Notes: generated by a model from the sequence alone, not told the origin. A stretch of 55,686 nt of DNA from Streptomyces cacaoi (GCF_006539165.1 NZ_BJMM01000043.1:1-55686); one strand, 5' to 3'. Counted from the stretch's first letter, positions 28,521 through 36,771 are shown. A program made the numbers and translations.

Positions 28521-29312
28521 ATGCAGGCAACGCACCCCGTTCCCCAGGTCTCCCCGGCCCCCCAGGTCTCCCGAGCCGCCGACCTCTTCGCCCACGGCCT
28601 GGAGTCCCGGCCCGGCTCCGCCCTGCTGCGGTTCGGCGCCGCCCGGCAACGGCCCGCCGACCGGATCAGCTGGTCCGGCGACGGCGCGGTCGCCTGGCTC
28701 GACGCGCCCCGCGGCCATGTGTGGAGCGTCGGCGCCCCCGCGGCCGCCGCCGGACTCGTCCTGCGCGCCGCCTGGCAACTCCCCGGCCAGGTACGGGAGT
28801 TCACCGGCCCGCGCGGCACCGAGGACCTCGTCGGCCGGTATCTGCCGACGGCCGGGACGACCGGGTGGATCTTCCGCTGGACCCTGGAGGAGCCGCCCCC
28901 GCACAGCGGTGAGGACCGCGTCGTCGCGCTCGACACCACGCACCACACCGAACTGCGCGACTTCCTCGCCGTCCACAGCCCCGGCCACTCCACGGGCCCC
29001 GGCTCCGGCAGCGTCAGCCTGTGGGCGGGCATCCGCGGCGAGGACGGCCGGCTCGTCGCCTGCGGCGCCCTCAGCAGCCTGCGCGACAGCGGCGCGCCGC
29101 TCATGGTGTCCGTCGCCACCGACACCCGGCAGCGCGGCCAGGGCCTCGGCGCGGCCCTGACCACCTGGCTCACCCGGCACGCCGTCCGCCGACACGGCTT
29201 CTGCACCCTGTGGCAACTCGCCGGCAACACCCCGGCCGAGCGCCTCTACACCCGCCTCGGCTACCGCGACGACGACCCCTGCGTCTCGGCCCGGCTGCTG
29301 CCCGACGGCTGA
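28521..29312 (+). CDS. GNAT-family N-acetyltransferase
   Basis: Protein of 263 residues. The C-terminal half is a GNAT acetyltransferase: 'LWAGIRGEDGRLVACGALSS' (strands 2-3), 'SVATDTRQRGQGLGAALTTW' with the acetyl-CoA-binding R-x-x-G-x-G loop, and 'ERLYTRLGYRDDD' at the end of the fold. The first 130 residues, with a conserved-looking 'RISWSGDGAVAWLDAPRGHV', may form a second, degenerate GNAT-like half. ATG 28521 is used; GTG 28518 directly before it is an alternative. The substrate is unknown and no operon partner is present. Confidence 0.8.
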   Translation: MQATHPVPQVSPAPQVSRAADLFAHGLESRPGSALLRFGAARQRPADRISWSGDGAVAWLDAPRGHVWSVGAPAAAAGLVLRAAWQLPGQVREFTGPRGTEDLVGRYLPTAGTTGWIFRWTLEEPPPHSGEDRVVALDTTHHTELRDFLAVHSPGHSTGPGSGSVSLWAGIRGEDGRLVACGALSSLRDSGAPLMVSVATDTRQRGQGLGAALTTWLTRHAVRRHGFCTLWQLAGNTPAERLYTRLGYRDDDPCVSARLLPDG

Positions 29313-30010
29313 GCGGGGCCGCGGGGCCGCGGGGCCGGGGACGGGACGCCGCCGCGATACGGCACGCAGCCGCGGCGCGGGGGGGGCGCCGGGGCCCGGG
29401 GGCCCGGGGGGGCCGAGCGGGTCGGAGGGCCGGGACGCCGGGACGCCGGGACGCTGTACGCCGGGCCGCCGGAGGGGCCGGGCAGCAGGGGCACCAGGGC
29501 GCCGGGCGCCGGGCCGTTGGAGGACCGGAACGCCGGACCGCCGGGGCTCAGGGCGCCGGGCCGCCAGAGGCTTGGAGCACCGAGCACCCCGTACGCCGGA
29601 CCGTCGGAGAACCGGAACGCCGGGGTGCCGGAGAGCCGAACGCCGGACAGCCGGGGCACCGGGAAGCCGAGCGCCGGGCAGCCGGAGAACGGAATGCCGG
29701 ACCGTCGGAGCGGGGGGGCACCGCGCCCTCGGGGGGGGCCGGACCGCCGGGCAGCCGGGCAGCCGGGGCACCAGGACGCCGGGCGCCAGACAGCCGGAGG
29801 GCCGACACCGGACCGCCGGGACGCCGGGCGCCGGGGCGCCGGGCAGCCGGAGGGGCCGAGCAGCCGGGGCAGCAGGGCGTCGGGCGCCGGAGGGCCGGAG
29901 GGGCAGAACGCCAAGGCGCCGGGCAGCAGGAGCACCGGGACCACCGAGACCACCAGGGCTGCCAGGCCCGCCAGGGTCACCAGGGTCACCAGGGCGCCGG
30001 AGGGGCGGGG
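29313..30010. repeat. 700-bp degenerate G-rich repeat tract between convergent genes
   Basis: No gene is seen. The plus strand is strongly G-rich and consists of imperfect 9-10-base units built on CGCCGGGAC and CCAGGGTCAC, for example three near-identical copies around 29430-29450. At 29379-29412 four long G runs (8, 4, 5 and 7 G) meet the simple G-quadruplex pattern. It separates the GNAT gene from the convergent hydrolase gene. Confidence 0.75.
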
Positions 30011-30895
30011 TCAGCCGACGGCGTCGTGGGCGAAGCGCAGCGACGCCGCGAAGACCTCCTCGACCTGCTCCTCGGACGCCCCGTACCAGACGTGGTCCGC
30101 GCCCGGAACCAGCCGCAGCTCCGCCGGAACCCCCGCCTCCGTCAGCCGGGCCGCCAACTCGACGCTGTGCTCGGGCGCGACCATGGTGTCCGCCTCGCCG
30201 TGCACGAGCAGGAACGGCGGCGCCCCGGCCCGCACCCGCGCGAGGGGGCTCGCCTCCCGCGCACGCCCGGGAAGCACCGCCGGGGCGTCCCCCAGGAGCA
30301 GCGCCTCCGGCGACGTGGGGTCCTCGGGCACGTAACTCCCGCGTGCCGTGGTCAGATCGCTGGGCCCGTACCAGACGACGGCACCGCGAAGCGGCCGCGT
30401 CTCCTCGGTCAGGGCGAGCAGCGACGCCAGGTGCCCGCCGGCCGACTCGCCCCACACCACCGTGCGCCCCGGATCGGTGCCGAGCTCGTCGGCCCGCAGC
30501 GCGAGCCAGCCGAGGGCGGTCCGCAGATCCTCCAGCGGGGCGGGGAACCGGGCCTCACCGCTCAGCCGGTGGTCGACGCTCGCGACGGCCAGGCCCGCCG
30601 CGGCGATCCGGGCGAACGGCCCCGGCTCCCAGCCGCGGGTGCGCAGCCCCATGTCGCCCCTGTGGCCGCGCCGCCAGGCGCCGCCGTGCACGAAGAGCAC
30701 CACCGGCACGGGACCGCCACCCGGCTCCGGCGCGGGCAGCCACAGGTCCAGCTCCAGCGGACGGCCGCCGTCGACGGTGCCGTAGGGCACACCGCGCAGC
30801 ACCCGCACCCCCTGCCCGCCCGGCGCGGCCGGCGGCAGCGGCGCCACATCGGGGTGCGGCGCACCGATCACCCGGAGCAGTCCGGCGTCGGTCAC
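30011..30895 (-). CDS. Alpha/beta hydrolase (carboxylesterase-like)
   Basis: Hydrolase of 294 residues. The oxyanion motif 'VLFVHGGAWRRGHRGDMG', nucleophile Ser in 'VVWGESAGGHLASLLAL', Asp in 'LLVHGEADTMV' and His in 'PGADHVWYG' form the catalytic set of the BD-FAE/esterase-lipase (HSL-like) group. It starts at GTG 30895, overlapping the quercetinase stop by four bases, so the two are cotranslated. A role in ester cleavage of flavonoid-derived products is a reasonable inference (quercetinase yields a depside ester), but the substrate is not proven. Confidence 0.85.
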   Translation of the reverse strand: MTDAGLLRVIGAPHPDVAPLPPAAPGGQGVRVLRGVPYGTVDGGRPLELDLWLPAPEPGGGPVPVVLFVHGGAWRRGHRGDMGLRTRGWEPGPFARIAAAGLAVASVDHRLSGEARFPAPLEDLRTALGWLALRADELGTDPGRTVVWGESAGGHLASLLALTEETRPLRGAVVWYGPSDLTTARGSYVPEDPTSPEALLLGDAPAVLPGRAREASPLARVRAGAPPFLLVHGEADTMVAPEHSVELAARLTEAGVPAELRLVPGADHVWYGASEEQVEEVFAASLRFAHDAVG

Positions 30896-31449
30896 CGCGT
30901 CCTCCACTCGTGGTCGGGCAGGAACCGCACATCGAACCGCTGGGGCACGGTGGCGAACCGCTCCGGCTCGGGCACCACCGGCTCGGCCGGCAGGCCGTGC
31001 CGCTCGGTGGGCTCCCCGAGGTTCTCGAAGAACCGCTCGAAGGTGCCGCCCGGCCCGGCCGCGACCCCGACGACCTGACTGTGGTGCCGCTCCATCCGGT
31101 ACGCGTGCGTACAGTTCTTCGGCACGAACCCGAAGTCCCCCGCGGTCAGCAGCCGCTCCTGCTGCTCGCCCCGGGTGTCCTCGACGAACAGCCGCACCGC
31201 GCCGTGCGTGATGTAGAAGACCTCGTGGGTGTCCTCGTGCACATGGGCCGGGATGATGTCGCCCTTGGGCCCCTCGACGGTGAAGAAGTTGAAGGTGTTC
31301 TCGGTCTGCTCGCCGCCCGCGTAGACGGTGATCAGGTCGCCGAACAGATGGGCGCGGTCCCCCTCGCCCTTCTGGACGAAGTAGGGCTTGCCCGGTTCGG
31401 CGGGGATGTGCGAGGCCCGCCGGTAGCGGGTGGCGTACTCGATGGTCAT
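30892..31449 (-). CDS. queD: Quercetin 2,3-dioxygenase (monocupin)
   Basis: Single-cupin protein of 185 residues closely resembling, from memory, the monocupin quercetinase of Streptomyces sp. FLA. It opens quercetin-type flavonols to a depside with release of CO. Metal ligands are visible in 'IIPAHVHEDTHEVFYITHGA' (His-x-His and Glu) and the distal His in 'PKNCTHAYRME'; 'NTFNFFTVEGPKGD' lines the pocket. ATG 31449 has GGAGA 7 bases upstream. The operon continues with an esterase-like hydrolase and is divergent from a MarR regulator, with a palindrome between them. Confidence 0.85.
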   Translation of the reverse strand: MTIEYATRYRRASHIPAEPGKPYFVQKGEGDRAHLFGDLITVYAGGEQTENTFNFFTVEGPKGDIIPAHVHEDTHEVFYITHGAVRLFVEDTRGEQQERLLTAGDFGFVPKNCTHAYRMERHHSQVVGVAAGPGGTFERFFENLGEPTERHGLPAEPVVPEPERFATVPQRFDVRFLPDHEWRTR

Positions 31450-31484
31450 GCGGTCTCCGAACACCGTCCGGCATCAGCAGATAA

Positions 31485-31501
31485 TGTCAGGCACCCTGAC
31501 A
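31485..31501. promoter_or_regulatory. MarR-type operator, TGTCAGG-N3-CCTGACA
   Basis: A perfect 7-bp inverted repeat with a 3-base spacer, 36 bases upstream of queD and beside an AT-rich GATAAT. Its size and symmetry suit a MarR dimer. The adjacent divergent MarR gene is the likely binder, releasing on a flavonoid or related phenol. Confidence 0.7.
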
Positions 31502-31591
31502 CGCCCCGCACCACCCGAGCAACCCGCACCCGCACCCGGCCCCCGACCCACACACCCACGACACCGCGCCCGCCCCGCCCCGCACCAGCCC

Positions 31592-31706
31592 CACACCAGC
31601 CCCACCAAGAACGGACCGCCACACCGGCCCCGCCGAGAAGCAAACCGTCACACCGGCCCCACCGAGAACCGAGCCGTCGCACCAGCCCCGCCGAAGACCG
31701 GGCCGT
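31592..31706. repeat. 29-bp tandem repeat in marR leader
   Basis: Three units of exactly 29 bases (31620-31648, 31649-31677, 31678-31706), with core CACACCGGCCCC and ending CCGT, are preceded by a 28-base copy at 31592-31619. They lie in the untranslated region between the operator and the MarR start. The rest of 31450-31756 shows no gene. Confidence 0.8.
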
Positions 31707-31756
31707 CACACCCCCACAGGACCGAGGCCCGGCCCACCGACCCCGGGAGGAACCCG

Positions 31757-32191
31757 ATGCCCGCCGACCGCCGCCCCCTCCCCCAACTCCTCGGCGAGGC
31801 CCGGCGCTGGTTCGACCAGGCGCTCCCCGCGGCCCTCGAAGCCGCCGGCACCACCCCCCTCACCCCGGCACAGACCCAGCTCTTCGCCGCCCTCGACGAC
31901 ACCGGCACGACCGTCGCCGAACTCGCCCGCCGCACCGGCGTCACCCGCCAGTCCGCACACCAGACCGCCCACAGCCTGATCACCGCCGGACTCCTGGAAC
32001 AGACCCCCGACCCCACCTCGGGCCGCCGCTGGCTGCTGCGCCGCACCCCCACCGGCGACCACGCCCACCACCAGGCCGTACACGCCCTCGCCACCCTGGA
32101 ATCCCACCTGGCCGACCGCCTCGGCACCGAAACGGTGACGGCCCTGCGCACAGCCCTGGAACAGGACTGGGGCGAACCGCCGCGGGGGTGA
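31757..32191 (+). CDS. MarR-family regulator
   Basis: Winged-helix regulator of 144 residues: 'LTPAQTQLFAALDDTGTTVA', recognition helix 'RRTGVTRQSAHQTAHSLITA', and wing 'PDPTSGRRWLLRRTPTG'. N- and C-terminal helices form the dimer. GGGAGG at 31745-31750 precedes ATG 31757 by 6 bases. It is divergent from the queD-hydrolase operon, with a MarR-size palindrome between, so it probably represses that operon and itself. The 255-base leader is unusually long for a MarR gene and contains tandem repeats. Confidence 0.87.
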   Translation: MPADRRPLPQLLGEARRWFDQALPAALEAAGTTPLTPAQTQLFAALDDTGTTVAELARRTGVTRQSAHQTAHSLITAGLLEQTPDPTSGRRWLLRRTPTGDHAHHQAVHALATLESHLADRLGTETVTALRTALEQDWGEPPRG

Positions 32192-32264
32192 ATCACCATT
32201 GCCCGGGGTCCGATACGGGCAGACCGGTGTTCGCGGCCCGCACGGCCACGCCGCCGGCCGGCTC

Positions 32265-33197
32265 TCAACCTCCGGGCCACGTCCGGGGGTTGCGCGCACA
32301 CGCGTGGACCGCCTCGACCGTCTCGGGCCGCCAGACGGACGGCAGCCGCGTCAGACGGGGAAGCTCCCGCCGCAGAAGCACGTGCACATCACGCAGGGAG
32401 GGCACCACCGTCAGACGGTCCGCCCCGACGAAGGCCAGGACGGGACGCGCCTCGACGGCGAAACCGCACGCCCGCGTCAGGATCTCCCCCGCGCGCCGGG
32501 CCTCGGCGCGGCTTCGGCGGACGTACGGGTAGGAATCGCGGCCGATCTTCACGGCCTCGTCGCCCACCCAGATCCGGGCCCCCCGATGGAACTTCGTGTT
32601 GACGGTGAAGACCCCCGCGGGCCCGATCAGCAGGTGGTCGATGTCCACATCACCCGCCAGCGGCACGGAGTGGAGCACCCGCCAGCCCGCCGCCGCGAAT
32701 CCCTCCAGGTCCGCCCCGACCCTGCGCTCGCCCGCCAGCCCTCTGCGCCAGCTGTACGCGGAGGAGCGCTTACCGAGCAGCGCGGCCAGGACCCGGTCGA
32801 AGGGGCCGGGCAACAGCTCGTCCAGCTTCCGCCGCAGGGCCTCCCCCGGCCTGTTGGCCGCCAGATCGGCCCCCGGCCCGCGCGCCCCGGCCCCCGTCGG
32901 CGGGCGCCCCGGACCGGCCACCGGCGGTGCGCCGACCGGAGCCGGAACCGGAACCGGAGCACCCGGCGTGGCACCCGAGGACGCGGGGTCCGGCCGGTCC
33001 GTACCGCTGCGCGCCGTGGTGCCGGGCAGCAGGTGGGGTCGGAGCACCTCCAGCACACCGTCCCGGTATCCCTCGTCCAGGACGCGCAACTCCCCTGTCC
33101 TGCGGTCGAACCACGCGACGCTCCGGCCCTCGGGGAGGTTCACATAGAGCCGGTCGTGCCCGTAGCGCCTCCACTGCGAGACCTGTAAGTCACCCAT
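32265..33197 (-). CDS. NERD-domain protein
   Basis: Protein of 310 residues with a C-terminal NERD (nuclease-related) domain: 'GLAGERRVGADLEGFAAAGW', then 'DVDIDHLLIGPAGVFTVNTK' with the Asp and the Asn-Thr-Lys that replaces the usual E-x-K, and 'YPYVRRSRAEARRAGEI'. The N-terminal 45 residues form a separate small domain ('RLYVNLPEGRSVAWFDRRTG'), followed by a Pro/Ala linker at about 60-115. NERD proteins are presumed nucleic-acid processing or defence-associated; here the catalytic residues look altered. It stands alone and convergent with marR. Confidence 0.82.
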   Translation of the reverse strand: MGDLQVSQWRRYGHDRLYVNLPEGRSVAWFDRRTGELRVLDEGYRDGVLEVLRPHLLPGTTARSGTDRPDPASSGATPGAPVPVPAPVGAPPVAGPGRPPTGAGARGPGADLAANRPGEALRRKLDELLPGPFDRVLAALLGKRSSAYSWRRGLAGERRVGADLEGFAAAGWRVLHSVPLAGDVDIDHLLIGPAGVFTVNTKFHRGARIWVGDEAVKIGRDSYPYVRRSRAEARRAGEILTRACGFAVEARPVLAFVGADRLTVVPSLRDVHVLLRRELPRLTRLPSVWRPETVEAVHACARNPRTWPGG

Positions 33198-33320
33198 CCC
33201 CCCATTCTGTTCGGGCCGTCAACGCCGCGACCCGGGCACCCCCTCGGCCCGGGCACGCCCCGGCCCGGCGCGCCACCTCCCGCACACCGGAAGCGGCCGA
33301 CGAGCCCTTCCGGACGAAGG

Positions 33321-33370
33321 CGCTGCGGCCCCTCTCCCGCATCTCCCGAAGGAAGCGGGGGGCCGCAGCG
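33321..33370 (-). terminator. Terminator of the GAPDH gene
   Basis: CGCTGCGGCCCC (33321-33332) pairs perfectly with 33359-33370. The loop can form an inner CCCGC/GCGGG stem. It lies 26 bases after the GAPDH stop on the minus strand. Confidence 0.7.
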
Positions 33371-33395
33371 GACGGGACGGGACCGACCCCGCGGC

Positions 33396-34859
33396 TCAGA
33401 CCACCACCGGGGCAGGCGCCGGATACGTCGGGTACTCCGCGCCGGACACGTACTGGACGACGCGGATGACCTGGCACGAGTAGCCGAACTCGTTGTCGTA
33501 CCAGAGGTAGAGGATCGCGTTGTCGCCGTCGACCTTCGTGGCGCCGGCGTCCACGATCGAGGCGTGGCGCGAGCCGATGAAGTCGCTGGAGACGGCGTCG
33601 GGCGCGGAGATGAAGTCGATCTGGCGCTTCAGCGGCGAGGTCAGCGAGACCTCGCGGAGGTGGTCCAGCACCTCCTGGCGGCTCGCCTCGCGGCCGAGTT
33701 GCAGATTGAGGATGGCGATCGAGACGTCCGGCACCGGCACCCGGATCGAGCTGCCGGTGATCTTCGCCCCGAGGTCGGGCAGCGCCTTCGCGACGGCGGA
33801 CGCGGCACCCGTCTCGGTGATGACCATGTTGAGCGGCGCCGAGCGCCCCCGCCGTTCGGACTTGTGGTAATTGTCCAGCAGGTTCTGGTCGTTGGTGAAC
33901 GAGTGGACGGTCTCGACGTGCCCGCGCACGACCCCGTACTCGTCCGCCATCGCCTTCAGCGGCGGGACGATCGCGTTGGTCGTGCAGGACGCACACGAGA
34001 TGATCTGCTCGTCCGGCTTGATCATGTCGTGGTTGACGCCGTGCACGACGTTGGGCACATCGCCCTTGCCCGGCGCGGTCAGCACGACCTTCTCGACGCC
34101 CGGCCGCAGGTGCTTCGAGAGCCCCTCCCGGTCGCGCCACTTGCCCGTGTTGTCGATGAGGACGGCGTTCTTGATCCCGTACGCCGTGTAGTCCACCGTC
34201 GTCGGGTCGTCGGAGTAGATCACCTGGATCTCGTTGCCGTTGGCGACGATCCGGCCGTTCGCCTCGTCCACCGTGATGGTGCCCTGGAACTGCCCGTGTA
34301 TGGAGTCCCGGCGCAGCAGCGACGCCCGCTTGACCAGGTCCTCGCCCGTCTCCCCCGCGCCCTTGCGGACGACGATCGCCCGCAGGCGCAGGCCGTTGCC
34401 GGACCCGGCCTTCTCGATGAGCAGCCGGGCGAGGAGCCGTCCGATCCGGCCGAAGCCGTACAGGACGACATCGCGCGGCTCCCGCCGGTCGATCTTGTTG
34501 GCCCCGGTGGCGCCGGCCACGGCCTCGGCGGTGAACTCCTCGACGGACAGGCCGCGTTCATCGTCCCGGTACGTCGCGGCGAGCATGCCGATGTCGATCT
34601 GGGACGGGCCGAGATCGAGCGCGGTGAGGGCCTGGAGAAACGGCAGCGTCTCGGTGACGGACAGCTCCTCACCGGCGATCTGCCGGGCGAACCGGTGGGT
34701 CTTGAGGATGCTCACCACCGACTTGTTCACCAGGGAACGGCTGTGCAGCAGGACCGTGACGTCCCGCTCCCGGTGCAGTCTCCCGATGAGCGGGATCATC
34801 GACTCCGCGATCTCCTCGCGGGTCTTCCAGTTGGTGAACACGTCGTCGTTGACAGTCAC
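33396..34859 (-). CDS. gap2: Long-form glyceraldehyde-3-phosphate dehydrogenase
   Basis: GAPDH of 487 residues, about 150 longer than the usual 335. It oxidises glyceraldehyde-3-phosphate to 1,3-bisphosphoglycerate. The Rossmann fingerprint 'VVLYGFGRIGRLLARLLIEK' only begins at about residue 129, after a helical N-terminal extension. The catalytic Cys is in 'IISCASCTTNAIVPPLKA', and 'RGRSAPLNMVITETGAASAV' and 'WYDNEFGYSCQVIRVVQY' complete the fold. This extended type is, from memory, the second GAPDH of Streptomyces (Gap2-like). It starts with GTG 34859, with only a weak ribosome site. The role of the extension is unknown. It could act in gluconeogenesis or be redox-regulated. Confidence 0.9.
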   Translation of the reverse strand: MTVNDDVFTNWKTREEIAESMIPLIGRLHRERDVTVLLHSRSLVNKSVVSILKTHRFARQIAGEELSVTETLPFLQALTALDLGPSQIDIGMLAATYRDDERGLSVEEFTAEAVAGATGANKIDRREPRDVVLYGFGRIGRLLARLLIEKAGSGNGLRLRAIVVRKGAGETGEDLVKRASLLRRDSIHGQFQGTITVDEANGRIVANGNEIQVIYSDDPTTVDYTAYGIKNAVLIDNTGKWRDREGLSKHLRPGVEKVVLTAPGKGDVPNVVHGVNHDMIKPDEQIISCASCTTNAIVPPLKAMADEYGVVRGHVETVHSFTNDQNLLDNYHKSERRGRSAPLNMVITETGAASAVAKALPDLGAKITGSSIRVPVPDVSIAILNLQLGREASRQEVLDHLREVSLTSPLKRQIDFISAPDAVSSDFIGSRHASIVDAGATKVDGDNAILYLWYDNEFGYSCQVIRVVQYVSGAEYPTYPAPAPVVV

Positions 34860-35402
34860 AGTGATCTATCTTTCGAGCTAGGCGGCGCTCATATGCTAAC
34901 CCGCCCCGCCCACCCGCTCGCACAGAGACCCGAATGAGCACCCCTCGCCCCGTCTCCCCCGACACCACCCGCAGCCCGGCTCACCCCTGCAACAGAGGAC
35001 CGACCGGAACCAACCGGAACCGGCCGGGCCGAGCCAAGCTCAGCCGGGATCAGCTGAGACCGACTGAGACCGGCTGAGACCAGCCGGGACGGGCACGGAA
35101 CCAGCCGATGTCGCTCCACCCCCGGGACTTCGATCACCACATTCCAGGAAAATGCCCACCGACCGGCAGGCCCGGAAATCGGAGGGCGAATGGGAAAACA
35201 AGTCAAGTGCGGATCGACGCGCACAACGACCGGTAGGCCCTGTCAGCGGCCGGCAATGATCGGCTACTCCCGCTGCCAGGACCACCGGGGCGATTGGACC
35301 CCGGTCCAGAAGCGAAAGACCAAGAAACGGCGCTGACCACCACCCCACCCGTACCCGGCGACCAAGAACCACCGCCGGGCACAACCCCCACCGCTCCCCA
35401 GC
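34860..35402. other. Gap with helical-phase repeats
   Basis: No gene is seen. It contains the GAPDH promoter side and the 10-bp tandem array at 35001-35090 (separate entry). From about 35095 to 35400 the sequence is mixed and less GC-rich, marking entry into the accessory island. Confidence 0.5.
35001..35090. repeat. 10-bp degenerate tandem array
   Basis: Nine consecutive decamers of the type CRRCYGRRAC follow each other without gaps; examples are CGACCGGAAC, CAGCTGAGAC, CGACTGAGAC and CGGCTGAGAC. A period of about one helical turn would place each copy on the same DNA face. Confidence 0.75.
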
Positions 35403-35867
35403 TCACTCGCCGGGCGCGCCCCCGTCCAACTCCTCGACGCGCCGCACCAGTACGTCGATCCGCGCCGCGGCGCCCTCGCACTCGGTGACGAGCCGCTGAA
35501 TCCGCTCGTCCACCTGCTTCCGGTCGTAACCCCGCCGCGCTATACGGAAAGCAACGGCCGGACGCGCCCCGCTCTCCACACCGACGCCGACAACACCTCC
35601 ATCTCCCGAGCCGGAATCCCCCGCCCCCTCCCGAAAACCACCGGCGGCAGCGGCCCCACCCGCACACCCCGACACCTCGGCCCCGCCCAGATACAACTCC
35701 TCAATACGCCTCTCCAGCACGGCAATACGAGCCAGCGCCCGATCCCGCTCCTCAACGAGCCCACGTATCCGCTCATCCACTTCCCCGCACTCATAACCCC
35801 GCCGCACCACCTCGAACCCCCACACATCCGAACCCCGCTCGCCCTGCCGCGACTTCCACACACCCAT
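35403..35867 (-). CDS. Small coiled-coil protein with two DivIVA-like motifs
   Basis: Protein of 154 residues built from two copies of one module separated by a Gly/Ala linker. Copy one is 'FEVVRRGYECGEVDERIRGL' followed by a coiled coil ending 'RIEEL'; copy two is 'FRIARRGYDRKQVDERIQRL' with a coil ending 'RVEEL'. The RGYD-x-x-QVDERI pattern is the N-terminal lipid-binding motif of DivIVA/Wag31-like proteins. ATG 35867 begins MGVWKSRQG. It may recruit partners to curved membrane. Duplication of the motif in such a short protein is unusual. It has no clear operon partner. Confidence 0.65.
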   Translation of the reverse strand: MGVWKSRQGERGSDVWGFEVVRRGYECGEVDERIRGLVEERDRALARIAVLERRIEELYLGGAEVSGCAGGAAAAGGFREGAGDSGSGDGGVVGVGVESGARPAVAFRIARRGYDRKQVDERIQRLVTECEGAAARIDVLVRRVEELDGGAPGE

Positions 35868-35968
35868 CACTCTCCACCCCCGAAAACTCGCCGATATCCC
35901 CGTGCCGTCGCCCCCCCGGACACGACTCCCCGACCCGCGACACTGCACGACCGGGGCAGCTTGGCACA

Positions 35969-35995
35969 GGGGGGGGGCTTGGGCGGGGCAGGGGG
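35969..35995 (+). other. G-quadruplex-type tract
   Basis: Runs of 9, 3, 4 and 5 G separated by 1-3 bases satisfy the simple G4 pattern on the plus strand. It lies just after the stop of the operon ending at 36063, so the transcript would be C-rich and the template strand G-rich. It could slow polymerase at the end of that operon. Confidence 0.5.
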
Positions 35996-36062
35996 CCGCG
36001 CCGCTGCCGACCGGAGCCCGGGTCGGGGCTCCGAGGCAGGGCGCGTCCCCACGAGGCGGGCA

Positions 36063-36722
36063 CTAGCGCGCCGCAGGCACAGGCGAACTGTCCGACCAGG
36101 CCGAACCGAACTGCTGAAGGGCGAAGCTGTACAGGAGACCCGGCGCTCGCGCGTACAGGCAGGGAGAGTTCCTGCCGTGGGCCGAGCTGCTGTAGAAGGT
36201 GATGTAGGCGGCGCGGTCAGTCGCGATGATCCGGCAGGTGTTGGGCAAATTGAAGCTGTGGAGTTCGACGTTGCGTTGTGCGCGCGCTGCGTGCTCCAGG
36301 TAGTCGAAGTTCGTCCGCACCTGGCTCCTGAGTAGATCCGGGGTGAATCCGGGATCGAACCGGCACACGTCGTGCGAGCGCCGGTCCAGCCACGAGTCGG
36401 CGCGAATACGAGGGTCGGGCAAGAGGATCTGCACCGATTCCAGGGGAAGTTCGCCTGACCACAGCGCGGAGAACGCCTCACGGGTGAGGACGTTTCCACG
36501 CCCGGCCAGGACCTTGATCCACCGAGCACGGCCCAGCTCTCGCGCAATGTCCCGTTCGGCGGAGGACTGCTGGCGATACACGCGGCCGAGCCCGGTTCCC
36601 GTGCACCAGGAACAGGCCGCCACCAGCCACCACAAGGGGCGCGAGCCGCGCAGGAACCCGAGAACAAGCAGGACACCGCTGGCTGCCAGGGAGCTGAGAA
36701 CCCCGAGGAGGAAAGCAGTCAT
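36063..36722 (-). CDS. Membrane-anchored PLD-like protein
   Basis: Protein of 219 residues. Two hydrophobic helices (about 4-24 and 30-42) anchor it, followed by a soluble domain. 'RARWIKVLAGRGNVLTREAF' and 'LPLESVQILLPDPRIRADSW' resemble the first half, and 'RNVELHSFNLPNTCRIIATD' with 'RAAYITFY' the second half, of degenerate phospholipase-D-like domains that lack HKD residues. Such domains occur as sensors beside effectors in conflict systems. AGGAGA at 36731-36736 sits 8 bases before ATG 36722, which lies 49 bases after the phosphorylase stop, so it is the third gene of the operon. The function is unknown. Confidence 0.6.
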   Translation of the reverse strand: MTAFLLGVLSSLAASGVLLVLGFLRGSRPLWWLVAACSWCTGTGLGRVYRQQSSAERDIARELGRARWIKVLAGRGNVLTREAFSALWSGELPLESVQILLPDPRIRADSWLDRRSHDVCRFDPGFTPDLLRSQVRTNFDYLEHAARAQRNVELHSFNLPNTCRIIATDRAAYITFYSSSAHGRNSPCLYARAPGLLYSFALQQFGSAWSDSSPVPAAR

Positions 36723-36771
36723 ATGTACTGTCTCCTGTCTCTGACGTCCACGAGAGAACCGGACGCTCTGA

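Noticed and set aside
32265..33197. NERD protein as part of a restriction system
   Set aside because: No methyltransferase, helicase or specificity gene is nearby, and the usual E-x-K of the nuclease core reads Asn-Thr-Lys.
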